IMG/VR virus record: IMGVR_UViG_3300044447_000013
Location: 1-47,444 of that record
DNA: 47,444 nt
Strand: one strand, 5' to 3'
Source: a virus
Numbering within the stretch: position 1 is the stretch's first letter; the number at the start of each line of letters is the position of its first letter. Below, in pieces: positions 12,844 through 20,920 of the stretch. The position numbers and the translations under genes were made by a program. The notes under the pieces were generated by a model. That model did not search any database. It was not told the origin of the DNA and was given only the letters and a program-made list of their open reading frames with translations.

Positions 12844-13461
12844 ATGAAGGCGCACGTTCTCCGGTTTCCCAGTACGCCCCTTCCTCCCTCCGAGCCCGCG
12901 TCCAACCCCAAACCCACCCGCCCCGCCTCAAGAATCAACGCCCACGGCCACGCCCAGCGCGCACGTTCGCGCCGCGACGCCCTGGTCGAAGCTCACCTAC
13001 CCCTCGTCCGCCAAATCGCGCAGAGCGTCTCGCGCAGCTTGCCGCCGTCGTTCGACTTGGACGACCTGGTCGCCGAAGGCAACCTTGCGCTGCTCCAGTG
13101 CGCTACCCGATTTAGGCCGGACGCTCACGGCAATCCGCCGTTCGCGGCGTATGCGAGGAACCGCATTCGCGGCGCGATCCTCGACAGCGTGCGGCGGCGC
13201 CATTACCTCGAGGCGACGCGGCCGTCGATCGACGACGTGCAGCCGGCGAGCTGCGCGCCCGTGGTCGAGATCTCGATCGACCGGTTGAGGGCAGGGAAGC
13301 GCGTACGTGACGCGATCGAGTTTCTGCCGGCGGATCAGCGCGAGCTGATCGTTAACCGTTACCTCGCGGAGCGCCGCGGCATCGGCGTGACCGCGGACCT
13401 CGCGTCGGAGACGCACGTGATCGCGATTGACGCGTTGCGGCGGCGACTGAAAGCGGCATGA
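12844..13461 (+). CDS. RNA polymerase sigma-70 family factor, 205 aa
   Basis: Region 2 is recognisable: LVEAHLPLVRQIAQSVSRSL, then FDLDDLVAEGNLALLQCATR, then FAAYARNRIRGAILDSVRRR, the signature of sigma-70 core-binding and -10 recognition helices, closest in feel to the FliA/SigB class. A short linker leads to a region-4-like HTH (AIEFLPADQRELIVNRYLAE to IAIDALRRRLKAA). The length is short, with little or no region 3. ATG 12844 has GGA 5 nt upstream; TTG 12835 is an alternative. A phage-encoded sigma factor placed before the packaging and virion genes suggests control of late transcription, which is inference. Confidence 0.85.
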   Translation: MKAHVLRFPSTPLPPSEPASNPKPTRPASRINAHGHAQRARSRRDALVEAHLPLVRQIAQSVSRSLPPSFDLDDLVAEGNLALLQCATRFRPDAHGNPPFAAYARNRIRGAILDSVRRRHYLEATRPSIDDVQPASCAPVVEISIDRLRAGKRVRDAIEFLPADQRELIVNRYLAERRGIGVTADLASETHVIAIDALRRRLKAA

Positions 13462-13628
13462 CCGAGGCCGAGATCAGGGAAATCATAGCGCTTGCTGACT
13501 CTCAAACCGAACGTGCAAGGGAACTACAGCTCGCGCAGATTCGATTCAACGAGGCCAGGGGCAAAGTGTCAATGTACCTTTGGGATCTCGAACGCGAGTC
13601 GCGAGAGAAAACGCCTCGCGACGACTAA
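13458..13628 (+). CDS. Small coiled-coil protein, 56 aa
   Basis: ATGA overlap with the sigma factor stop. A single charged helix (TEAEIREIIALADSQTERAR, then ELQLAQIRFNEARGKVSMYL). Co-translated with the sigma factor, it could be an anti-sigma or partner peptide, but nothing proves it. It ends in the start-associated motif (PRDD-stop). Confidence 0.55.
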   Translation: MTEAEIREIIALADSQTERARELQLAQIRFNEARGKVSMYLWDLERESREKTPRDD

Positions 13629-13634
13629 GAGGGC
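13619..13634 (+). promoter_or_regulatory. Start-associated motif, copy 2
   Basis: CGACGACTA-AGAGGGC-GTG; the TAA of the preceding gene is inside the motif. Confidence 0.7.
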
Positions 13635-13826
13635 GTGGACCCTCTCTTTCTCACGCTGATCCTCTGTAGCACCGTAGTTCTCGTCGCTTCGTGCTTTGAC
13701 CGCAAACCCCGGTTCATTGTGGACTTCGACGGCATTCACCTCGAAGCTCACTCGGCCGAAGACATGGAGGTACTGCTCGACGCCGTCGCCGAGTTCAATA
13801 GGCCGGCCCCGGCGGCAAGCGAGTAA
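13635..13826 (+). CDS. Membrane-anchored small protein, 63 aa
   Basis: GTG start set by the start-associated motif. Residues 3-21 (PLFLTLILCSTVVLVASCF) form a membrane anchor; the cytoplasmic or periplasmic remainder (KPRFIVDFDGIHLEAHSAED) is a short beta/alpha domain. Unrecognised. Confidence 0.6.
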   Translation: MDPLFLTLILCSTVVLVASCFDRKPRFIVDFDGIHLEAHSAEDMEVLLDAVAEFNRPAPAASE

Positions 13827-13827
13827 C

Positions 13828-14250
13828 ATGCCTGCCAAACCTACTACCGTTAAACCATCGCTTTCAGAAATCGCCGCCGCCGCGCTCTCGTCGAACGTGG
13901 ACGAACTCGGCGCGCTCGAGCGCGACCTCGCGCCGTTCGCCCTCAAAATCGCCAGAGTGAAATCGCTCCGCGAAGCAATTCGAGGGCACTACGACTCGAA
14001 GCCGGGCGACTCGGTTTTCATGGCGTACGGCGAGAAGTTCTGTGTCAGCCTCGGAATGAAGTCGCGCGAAGCTACCCGGAATATCCCCAAGCTGATCAAG
14101 CTGATCGGCGCGCGGCTGTTCAATTCGATTGCGACCGTCACGGAGAAAGCGCTCAAGGCGGAAGTGCCCTGCGCCGTGATCGACGAGTGCACGACGTACG
14201 CGCTCACGGGCTTTCGTTCCATGAAAGTGTTCGAGCGAGGACAAGCGTGA
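13828..14250 (+). CDS. Hypothetical helical protein, 140 aa
   Basis: ATG at 13828, one nt after the preceding TAA. Layout: helical N-terminus (KPSLSEIAAAALSSNVDELG), charged segment, then YGEKFCVSLGMKSREATRNI and a C-terminal Cys pair (VPCAVIDECTTYAL). No family is recognised. Coupled to the next gene by GTGA. Confidence 0.6.
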   Translation: MPAKPTTVKPSLSEIAAAALSSNVDELGALERDLAPFALKIARVKSLREAIRGHYDSKPGDSVFMAYGEKFCVSLGMKSREATRNIPKLIKLIGARLFNSIATVTEKALKAEVPCAVIDECTTYALTGFRSMKVFERGQA

Positions 14251-14474
14251 TTTCGACCGTCGGCCTGCGCGTCACGTGGTTTTGCGCGAAGTGCCTCGCG
14301 CGCGCGCAAACGCATCAGGTCGCGCTCGCGGGCACGGTCACGCCGGCACTGCCGGAGGCGTGGACCGTCGCGGAAGGCCTCACGCTGTGCGGATCGTGCT
14401 CGGACACGTTCGCGGCGAGCGTTCGCGCCGTCGAAGTCGACTCGATCGACCTGGGCGAGTTTCGCGCCGCGTAG
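14247..14474 (+). CDS. Four-cysteine zinc protein, 75 aa
   Basis: GTG at 14247 overlaps the upstream stop. CAKC (about residues 13-16) and CGSC (about 49-52) make a zinc-ribbon. The middle (VALAGTVTPALPEAWTVAEG) is beta-like. Function unknown. Confidence 0.65.
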   Translation: MISTVGLRVTWFCAKCLARAQTHQVALAGTVTPALPEAWTVAEGLTLCGSCSDTFAASVRAVEVDSIDLGEFRAA

Positions 14475-14508
14475 GCAGCGCCAACGCGCTTACGGCGACT
14501 TAGTACAC

Positions 14509-14925
14509 ATGCACGTGTCTCCGCATTCTGCCCAACTCGCCGCGCTTGCGCCTCTCGGCTTTCTGATGGTCGCCGACGGCCCTACGTCGAGCATCGCGCT
14601 GTGGGGCATGTTCCTCACACTGATCGCCGGTCTCGTCGGTCGCTGGCTGGATATCAGAAAGGAAGAGAACCGGCACAAGTGGGAGATCGAGGAACGCGCC
14701 GCGCAGGCGGCAGCGATCCGCGCGGACCTGGTCGCGCATCGCGATGAACTGACGAGGGCGATGGCCGAGAACACGGCCATCACGAACGCCGTGCTCGCGA
14801 AACAGCGGACCAATGCGGATAAGCAAACCGCGCAGGTCGATGGCTTGCGCACGCAATTGACGGAAGAGCACGAGGAAAACAAGGGTCTCATCGCGGAAGG
14901 CCTCGCCGCCGCGGCGCGCCCGTGA
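14509..14925 (+). CDS. Membrane-anchored coiled-coil protein, possible holin or spanin-like, 138 aa
   Basis: ATG at 14509 preceded by GGCGACTTAGTACAC, a divergent form of the start-associated motif. A membrane span lies at about residues 28-46 (SIALWGMFLTLIAGLVGRWL), with a weaker hydrophobic N-terminus, then a long charged coiled coil (DIRKEENRHKWEIEERAAQA to the end). Holins and i-spanins can look like this. No endolysin is seen nearby, so the lysis role is uncertain. Confidence 0.5.
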   Translation: MHVSPHSAQLAALAPLGFLMVADGPTSSIALWGMFLTLIAGLVGRWLDIRKEENRHKWEIEERAAQAAAIRADLVAHRDELTRAMAENTAITNAVLAKQRTNADKQTAQVDGLRTQLTEEHEENKGLIAEGLAAAARP

Positions 14926-14963
14926 AGCCCGCGAATCTGAAGGCGAAGGCTGAAAGGCAACGC

Positions 14964-15821
14964 TCAAAGCGCGCGCCTTGTGGCCCATGCTTTTTTCTTA
15001 ATATCGCTTCTCCCTTGCGCAGTTTTACCCGCCGATGCTTTGCGGCTCCGTTCGCTACGCTGTTCGGGGGTCAACTGCGCGGCGATCTTTTTACCGATTG
15101 CGCTTCGTTCCTCGGGCGCCCTACTGTTGTTAGCTTTTTTCGTAATAGCGCTTCGTTGTTCTGGAGTTTGACTGGCCCGCATCTTTTTAAAGCGATCAGC
15201 GCATGCTTCGGAACTTCTACCGCCAGTCGATGCTTGCCACAGCGAGAGCTTCTGTTCCAGGGTCCTCTTCGCCCATCGCTCCTTCGCGATATTGATTCGC
15301 TGTTCCGGAGGAATACTAGATTGAATCGCTTTCGCGCGATTACTCCTCTGCTCGAACGTCATCGAAGCGTTCGCTTTTCGAGCGGTCTCGCTTCTTTCCT
15401 CCGGCGTTTTACTGGCGTTGACCTTTTTTATTCGAGCGCTGTGTTGTTCATGCGTGAATTTGGCGCTTCTATTCTTCGCCACCTCGCTACGCTGTTCGGG
15501 CGTTCCCCAATTAAGGGTTCCGTCGCCTCCGTCGGTAGTATTTACAAGCCGCGCCCCGCGCGCGCGGTAGATGGCGATCCACCGGCGTTCGGCTTCGCTC
15601 CAGCCGTTTCCAGTGCCAGTTTCGATCACTTCGATCAACGGGATCAGTCCGATACTGACAAGCGACATAATCCACCTTTGCCGGTACGTCTCATGCGGCT
15701 TTCTAACCGAATCGCCAACATGAACGCGCAGCCTCCATTTCGGGCTCTTCGAAGTCCACCCCACATAGCGGACCTCATTTGTACGCGGGTTTTTTAAGAC
15801 GTAAATCGACCAGTTGAGCAA
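14964..15821 (-). CDS. GIY-YIG homing endonuclease with NUMOD-like repeats, 285 aa
   Basis: N-terminal GIY-YIG nuclease: IYVLKNP (6-12) and VRYVGWT (17-23) give the variant GIY and YIG strands, with Arg after them and the Glu-containing helix SEAERRWIAIYRARG near residue 75. Residues about 105-285 consist of repeated TPEQRSxxAKK-type units (at least seven), as in NUMOD3-type DNA-binding modules. TTG start at 15821. AT-richer than its neighbours and on the opposite strand, just before terminase, which marks a mobile homing gene insertion. Confidence 0.88.
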   Translation of the reverse strand: MLNWSIYVLKNPRTNEVRYVGWTSKSPKWRLRVHVGDSVRKPHETYRQRWIMSLVSIGLIPLIEVIETGTGNGWSEAERRWIAIYRARGARLVNTTDGGDGTLNWGTPEQRSEVAKNRSAKFTHEQHSARIKKVNASKTPEERSETARKANASMTFEQRSNRAKAIQSSIPPEQRINIAKERWAKRTLEQKLSLWQASTGGRSSEACADRFKKMRASQTPEQRSAITKKANNSRAPEERSAIGKKIAAQLTPEQRSERSRKASAGKTAQGRSDIKKKAWATRRAL

Positions 15822-15888
15822 GAACCAGTGTGCCCTTAAAAGCCAATATTTAATAGCCTAAAACGCGATTCCCTAGTACCAAAAGCAG

Positions 15889-16380
15889 ATGGAAAAATCA
15901 TCAGAGTCTAACATCAAGGCCAGAGCTTTTTTAAAAGCATTTCGCGTCACGGCCAGCGTCACGGCGGCGGCGCACGCAGTTGGTTGCAGCAGGGATCTCC
16001 ATTACAGATGGCTTGCGGATAAAAAGGGCTATCGGGAAGCTTTTGAACTCGCCAAGGAGCAGGCTGCTCAAAGCCTGGAAGATGAGGCGATTCGCAGAGC
16101 TCACAGTGGAATTTTCAAACCCAATATATGGAAGGGAGACTTCTGTTACCCGGAGTCGGAATACGAGCTCGACGCCGAAAGAAGCACAAAGCGGAGACCG
16201 GTCTATAAGCTCAAGGACGGCGCGAAGCCTCGTGGCGTCCTTGAGTACTCGGATGCGCTCCTGATGTTCATGCTGCGCGGCGCGCGCCCCGAGCGCTACC
16301 GCGAGCGCGCCGCCGTCGAGATTCCCGGCTCCGGCAACCAGATCGCGATCACGATCACGCAGGCAGACGCCGACCTGTAA
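15889..16380 (+). CDS. terS: Terminase small subunit, 163 aa
   Basis: The N-terminal HTH (KAFRVTASVTAAAHAVGCSR, then DLHYRWLADKKGYREAFELA) matches the small-subunit DNA-recognition domain. Then a helical region and a C-terminal segment (YSDALLMFMLRGARPERYRE) shared by many terminase small subunits. It precedes the large subunit, with which it overlaps by one base (TAATG). It recognises the packaging start. Confidence 0.85.
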   Translation: MEKSSESNIKARAFLKAFRVTASVTAAAHAVGCSRDLHYRWLADKKGYREAFELAKEQAAQSLEDEAIRRAHSGIFKPNIWKGDFCYPESEYELDAERSTKRRPVYKLKDGAKPRGVLEYSDALLMFMLRGARPERYRERAAVEIPGSGNQIAITITQADADL

Positions 16381-17675
16381 TGCTGCTCACGCCGCGCCAA
16401 CGCGAGGCGCGGCTGCTGCTCGGCGGCGCGCAACGCCACACGCTGCTCGTGGGCGGTTCGCGCTCGGGTAAAACGTCGATCCTCGTGTACGCGGTCCACA
16501 TGCGCGCCATGCGCACGCCGGGCTCGCGGCACGTGATCCTGCGCCGCCACGGCAACGCGGCGCGCAATTCGATCTGGCTCGACACGCTGCCGAAGATCAA
16601 TAAGCTCGCGTTTCGCGGCATCAAGCTCAAGCCGCACGAGCGCGACGGCTACATGTCGCTGCCGAACGAATCGGAGATCTGGGTGGGCGGCCTCGACGAC
16701 AAAGAGCGCGTCGAGAAGATCCTCGGCAACGAGTACTCGACGATGTATTTCAACGAGTGCTCGCAGATCGAGTGGGCGTCGCGCCTCACGGCTCTAACGC
16801 GCCTCGCGCAGAATCTGCCGGGGTTGCGCCAGCGCGCTTACTACGATCTCAACCCGGCGGGCACGGGGCACTGGAGTTACCAGCAGTTCATCGAAAAGCG
16901 CATTCCCGGCACGCGGATGCCGCTGCTCGATCCCGAGAACTACGCGCACATGTTCATGAATCCGCGCGACAACGAGGCCAACCTCACCGAGGAGTACCTG
17001 CGCGACCTGGCGGCGCTGCCCGAACGCGAGCGCCGCCGCTTCCTCGACGGCCTTTACAACGCCGAGGTCTCGGGCGCGCTCTGGACCGCCGAGCGCATCG
17101 ATGCGACGCGCCTCGCCGATATGGCCGCGATCCGCATGGACATGTTCGCGCGTGTCGTGGTCGGAATCGACCCGGCGGTTTCGAGCAATGAGGATTCCGA
17201 CGAGACGGGCATTATCGTCGCGGGCCTCACGCACTCGAACCACGTCGTCGTGCTCGAAGATCTCAGCGGGCGTTACACCGCGCTCGAATGGGCGAAAAAG
17301 GCGATCCTCGCGTACCGGCGGTACCGCGCCGACATGATCGTGGCCGAAGTGAACAACGGCGGCGACCTGGTGGGCAGGAATATCCTCGCGGTCGATTCGA
17401 TGGTGCCGTTCAAGGCGGTGCGCGCCACGCGCGGTAAGGCGCTGCGCGCGGAGCCGGTCGCGAATCTCTACGAGCAGGGGCGCGTGCATCACATCGGCTA
17501 CCTGGCGGAACTCGAAGAGCAGATGCTCGGCTGGTCGCCGGTCGATCAAAACGCGAAGAGTCCGGATCGCTTGGACGCGCTCGTGTGGGCGATTACGGAG
17601 CTGATCGACCCGGGCGAACAGGAGATGCAGATGGATCTCGCGCAGCCGGGCGGCGTTCAGATCTCGCCTATCTGA
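16380..17675 (+). CDS. terL: Terminase large subunit, 431 aa
   Basis: ATP-driven DNA packaging motor. Walker A GGSRSGKTS at residues 25-33, Walker B STMYFNECSQI near residue 120, coupling motif YDLNPAGTGHW near 158, and the RNase-H-like nuclease starting VVGIDPAVSS near 260 with later acidic residues (SPDRLDALVWA near the end). Length is normal for the family. The gene is followed by a cassette of unrelated genes before the portal, breaking usual order. Confidence 0.93.
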   Translation: MLLTPRQREARLLLGGAQRHTLLVGGSRSGKTSILVYAVHMRAMRTPGSRHVILRRHGNAARNSIWLDTLPKINKLAFRGIKLKPHERDGYMSLPNESEIWVGGLDDKERVEKILGNEYSTMYFNECSQIEWASRLTALTRLAQNLPGLRQRAYYDLNPAGTGHWSYQQFIEKRIPGTRMPLLDPENYAHMFMNPRDNEANLTEEYLRDLAALPERERRRFLDGLYNAEVSGALWTAERIDATRLADMAAIRMDMFARVVVGIDPAVSSNEDSDETGIIVAGLTHSNHVVVLEDLSGRYTALEWAKKAILAYRRYRADMIVAEVNNGGDLVGRNILAVDSMVPFKAVRATRGKALRAEPVANLYEQGRVHHIGYLAELEEQMLGWSPVDQNAKSPDRLDALVWAITELIDPGEQEMQMDLAQPGGVQISPI

Positions 17676-17767
17676 ATCAGTGTCTTGGCGACCGGCAGCG
17701 CCTCAATGTCGAACATTATTTGCCCATTTCCTAGCCTCTACGCACGAAAGTCCACACACTCACGGAT

Positions 17768-17980
17768 ATGGACGAAAGTAACTTGCTCGATAAGCTCACG
17801 CCGCGCCTCTTAGCCGTTGCGAAGGGCGTTGCCCGAGGCCTTGCGAACAAGGAAATCGGCGCGCGGCTGGGGCTCACGGAAAGCACCGTAAAGTCCTACC
17901 TCTCGCGCATTTACGTGGAACTCGGTCTCGCAAGCCGCCTGCAACTCGCGCTACTGGTGATCGCCGAGAGCGCGGAGTGA
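17768..17980 (+). CDS. Stand-alone LuxR-type HTH protein, 70 aa
   Basis: Nearly the whole protein is a GerE/LuxR HTH: LTPRLLAVAKGVARGLANKE, then IGARLGLTESTVKSYLSRIY. No receiver or ligand domain. It opens the glycosyltransferase cassette and overlaps the first enzyme by 4 nt, so it may regulate that operon. ATG at 17768. The 92 nt between terL and this gene hold nothing recognised. Confidence 0.8.
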   Translation: MDESNLLDKLTPRLLAVAKGVARGLANKEIGARLGLTESTVKSYLSRIYVELGLASRLQLALLVIAESAE

Positions 17981-18735
17981 GCGCGCCCACGGTCGCAGCC
18001 GTGATGCTCGTGAACGGCCGCGAAGCGATGACGCGCCGCGCCGTCGAGTGCGTTCGCGCGCAGACGTATCCTTGCACGCTCGTGATGCTCGACACGGCAG
18101 AAGATTTCTACACGGGCCCACTGGCGCCGCATTGCGTGTATCGTCACCGCCCGGACCTCGAGCGGACGCGAAAGACGATAGGCGAACTCCGCAACACTGC
18201 GAACTACGTCACCGACGCGGACATCATCGTGCATTTCGACAGCGACGACTACTCGCACCCGCGCCGCATCGAAGAGCAAGTCGCGCTCCTCGAAGCGAGC
18301 GGCGCTGACGCGGTCGGCTACAACGAGGCGCTGTTCTGGCGCGAGCACCGGCACTGCAACTGCGCGCCGGATGCGCTCTCCCAGAACTGCACGGCGCGCG
18401 CCCCCGCCGCGTGGCTCTACGCGAACGGCGATCCGCGTTTCTGCCTCGGCGCGTCGCTCGCGTATTGGCGGCGCGCGTGGGCGCGAAAGCCGTTCGCGGC
18501 GACCTCGCAGGGCGAGGATTTTCGGTTCTGCCTGGGGCTGCGAACCGTAGGCGTGAGTAGCGTTCGCGTGATTCGCGACTTTGAGCAGCCCCCGGTTGAG
18601 TGCAAGGAGCCCCGCTTCATCGCGCGCATTCACGCGGGCAACACGTCGAACGCGTACCGCGGCATCGAGAACGCGAGCGAGTGGCGGCGCGCGCCGGAGT
18701 GGGACGCGTACTGCCGCGAAAGGATGGCGCTGTGA
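17977..18735 (+). CDS. Family-2-like glycosyltransferase, 252 aa
   Basis: GT-A fold: nucleotide-binding N-terminus (TVAAVMLVNGREAMTRRAVE), the DxD region HFDSDDYSHPRRIEEQVALL (about residues 85-104), and an acceptor-side region with GEDFRFCLGL. Expected to transfer a sugar from a nucleotide-sugar. GTG at 17977 overlaps the HTH gene. Acceptor unknown: virion protein, DNA base or host surface glycan. Confidence 0.72.
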   Translation: MSAPTVAAVMLVNGREAMTRRAVECVRAQTYPCTLVMLDTAEDFYTGPLAPHCVYRHRPDLERTRKTIGELRNTANYVTDADIIVHFDSDDYSHPRRIEEQVALLEASGADAVGYNEALFWREHRHCNCAPDALSQNCTARAPAAWLYANGDPRFCLGASLAYWRRAWARKPFAATSQGEDFRFCLGLRTVGVSSVRVIRDFEQPPVECKEPRFIARIHAGNTSNAYRGIENASEWRRAPEWDAYCRERMAL

Positions 18736-18902
18736 ACGCGAAAGAGAAAGATAAAATCAAGACGCTTCGACGCCGCGCCGATTACCTCACCGAACGCATC
18801 ACGAGCAACCCCGATAAGACTCTGAGCTTTGACTTCGCAGAGCGCAAGGCGATTCTGTGGGCTATCGAAAAGATCGAGCAAATGGAAGAGGCGGCCGCGT
18901 GA
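18732..18902 (+). CDS. Small charged helical protein, 56 aa
   Basis: GTGA overlap with the glycosyltransferase. NAKEKDKIKTLRRRADYLTE, then a second helix ending IEKIEQMEEAAA. Unrecognised; coupled on both sides. Confidence 0.55.
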   Translation: MNAKEKDKIKTLRRRADYLTERITSNPDKTLSFDFAERKAILWAIEKIEQMEEAAA

Positions 18903-19768
18903 GCGTTTGGGTTTGCGTGCCTAGCGCGCGTAAGGTCGCCGAGGTGAACGCGTGGGGCGACAAGTGGCGCGCGATGGGGTACCGCGTGGCCATCCAGCGC
19001 GACGGCGATGTGCTGCCGGATTTTCGCGTTCTGCTGAAGAATGCCGCCGGCGATCAATCCGAATCCCAGCCGCGCGCAGATTTGGTGCTTCTTGCGCGCT
19101 ACGAGGGATATGCAAAGGCAGTCAATCGGCTGGTGCACATCGTACTTTCGGAGGATCCCGCGTGCGAGTGGATCGTGATCGGCGGCGACGACGTGTTCCC
19201 GGACCCGACGAAGCGCGCGGACGAGATCGCGCTGGAGTGCCGCAAGCACTTCTACGAAGCAATCTCTTCCGTGTACCCGCTGCATCGCCCGATATGGGCT
19301 CAGCGGCGTTGGTGCCCGGAGATGCTGAAGGACGCGCATCTTCGCCCTGACTGCGATGCGTGGGCGCTAAATGGCGTCATGCAACCCACCGGCGACCGCT
19401 GGGGCGCGGACGAGGCGTGGGCGCGACAGCAGTTCCCCGACCGCCCCGCGTACATCGACCGCGTCGCGGGCTCGGCGTGGATCGGCCGCGAATTCGCGCA
19501 GCGCGCGTACGGCGGCAATGGTCCACTGTGGAGTGAGTACAAACACATGTTCGTCGATGAGGAATTACAGTGCGTGGCCGAGCAGCTCGGCGTGTTCTGG
19601 CAGCGGCGTGATCTCGCGCAGCACCACGCGCATTGGGGCCGCGACGGCTTCACGCACGCCGCGCCGGACTTTCTGCGCGAGGCGAACAGCGGCGGCCATT
19701 GGGCGAAGTACGAGGCGCTGTTCCGCGAGCGCAAGGCGGCGGGTTTTCCGGGGAGCGAGGCTTTATGA
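18899..19768 (+). CDS. Glycosyltransferase-like protein, 289 aa
   Basis: GTG at 18899 overlapping the previous stop. N-terminal Rossmann-like start (VWVCVPSARKVAEVNAWGDK) and a DxD-type motif in IVIGGDDVFPDPTKRADEIA (about residues 92-111), followed by ALNGVMQPTGDRWGADEA and a GSAWIGREFAQRAYG segment. The GT-A assignment rests on the DD motif and on its neighbours. Substrate unknown. Confidence 0.6.
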   Translation: MSVWVCVPSARKVAEVNAWGDKWRAMGYRVAIQRDGDVLPDFRVLLKNAAGDQSESQPRADLVLLARYEGYAKAVNRLVHIVLSEDPACEWIVIGGDDVFPDPTKRADEIALECRKHFYEAISSVYPLHRPIWAQRRWCPEMLKDAHLRPDCDAWALNGVMQPTGDRWGADEAWARQQFPDRPAYIDRVAGSAWIGREFAQRAYGGNGPLWSEYKHMFVDEELQCVAEQLGVFWQRRDLAQHHAHWGRDGFTHAAPDFLREANSGGHWAKYEALFRERKAAGFPGSEAL

Positions 19769-19935
19769 ATTGGGGATTTTTTACCATCTGCCTTCTGTCG
19801 GCCATGGACATAGGTGTTAATTTGGTCAACGACGGGAAGCCGAGAACGGGGAGTTACAGTTTCTTGACTTCCATTTTCGCGAGCGCCGTCCAAATCACGA
19901 TACTTCTCTGGGCGATGCACTGGACAATCCAATGA
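19765..19935 (+). CDS. Two-span membrane peptide, 56 aa
   Basis: ATGA overlap. Hydrophobic segments at about residues 3-19 (WGFFTICLLSAMDIGVNL) and 34-53 (FLTSIFASAVQITILLWAMH). One of three small membrane proteins interleaved with the enzymes of this cassette. Confidence 0.6.
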   Translation: MNWGFFTICLLSAMDIGVNLVNDGKPRTGSYSFLTSIFASAVQITILLWAMHWTIQ

Positions 19936-20645
19936 AAGCCGTCGTTTGCACGCTCGCGCTCGGCGGCTGGTACCCAGCCGGCGCGGCGCGCTTAATCCAA
20001 ACCATGCGCGAACACTCGCCCGGCATCGAAGTGCACGCGCACGTGAACACGCTGCCCTTCGGCGCGCCCGCGAACGTGCTCGAGGACGGCTACAACTACA
20101 CGGCGTACTGCGCGAAGCCTTTCGCGCTCGCCGCCGCGATGATGTCCGGCGCGGACATCGCGATCCTCGTCGACGCGGCGTTTTACGCGGTGCGCGACAT
20201 TCATCCGCTGATCGATCACATCGCGCAGACGGGCTACTACCTCTGTGACAACGGGAACAAGGTGGGCGAGTGGTGCTCGGATCGCGCCATGACGCGGATG
20301 AACGAAAACCGCGACGATCTCATGCAGATGACAGAGTGCTCAAGCTATTGCGTCGGGCTCAACTTCGCGGACGGGCGTTGCGCGGAGCTGCTGCACCGCT
20401 GGTGCGGCTTCGCGTCGGACCGCCTCACGTTCGCCGGGCCGCACACGGCGCCGGATCGCGACGGGCGCAACCGCGGCTTCGTCTCGGTCGATCCGCGCGT
20501 GCGCGGGACGAGGCACGATCAAACGGCGTTGAGCGTGCTCGCGTATCGGCTCGGGATGCAGAAGCTCTCGCAGCGGCCGCGTTTCACGGCGTACGCGGAG
20601 AGCGCGACGGACGCGACCGTGCTCGCGAATCGAGGAGGCTTGTGA
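19932..20645 (+). CDS. Glycosyltransferase-like protein, 237 aa
   Basis: N-terminus VVCTLALGGWYPAGAARLIQ and the segment AMMSGADIAILVDAAFYAVR (D-A-A in the place of DxD) resemble GT-A enzymes of the GT8 or galactosyltransferase-like type. Seven Cys, several near SSYCVGLNFADGRCAELLHR. Coupled by ATGA to the membrane peptide. The atypical metal motif leaves activity uncertain. Confidence 0.5.
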   Translation: MKAVVCTLALGGWYPAGAARLIQTMREHSPGIEVHAHVNTLPFGAPANVLEDGYNYTAYCAKPFALAAAMMSGADIAILVDAAFYAVRDIHPLIDHIAQTGYYLCDNGNKVGEWCSDRAMTRMNENRDDLMQMTECSSYCVGLNFADGRCAELLHRWCGFASDRLTFAGPHTAPDRDGRNRGFVSVDPRVRGTRHDQTALSVLAYRLGMQKLSQRPRFTAYAESATDATVLANRGGL

Positions 20646-20920
20646 TGTTCAAAGATTGGGAATGGGAAGATACGGGCTTGACGATGTTTTGCCTATTCGT
20701 CTTGAGCGTTGTTTCACTTATCATTTTCGCGATTTGCCAGGATCATTCGATTCGGTTCTATTACCTGATCGACGGGGGAAAGGCAGGAGCGTGCGTTGCT
20801 GGGCATCGTAACTGGACAAGCGACAGTACGGGCATCTTCTGCTCGCCGGATGCGCAGAACGCTGCCGAAGCAGCGAAACAATTCAACGAAGTACTCGCGA
20901 CGGGAAAGGCCCGCAAGTGA
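20645..20920 (+). CDS. Membrane-anchored small protein, 91 aa
   Basis: TGATG overlap with the preceding gene. A membrane span at about residues 12-33 (LTMFCLFVLSVVSLIIFAIC), then an outer-facing domain with two Cys (GACVAGHRNW and FCSPDA) that could be disulphide-bonded, and a final amphipathic helix. Unrecognised. Confidence 0.6.
   Translation: MFKDWEWEDTGLTMFCLFVLSVVSLIIFAICQDHSIRFYYLIDGGKAGACVAGHRNWTSDSTGIFCSPDAQNAAEAAKQFNEVLATGKARK

Noticed and set aside
14922-15797. A 291-aa plus-strand frame opposite the GIY-YIG gene
   Set aside because: The minus strand encodes a clear GIY-YIG domain with repeated DNA-binding units; the opposite frame has no domain content.
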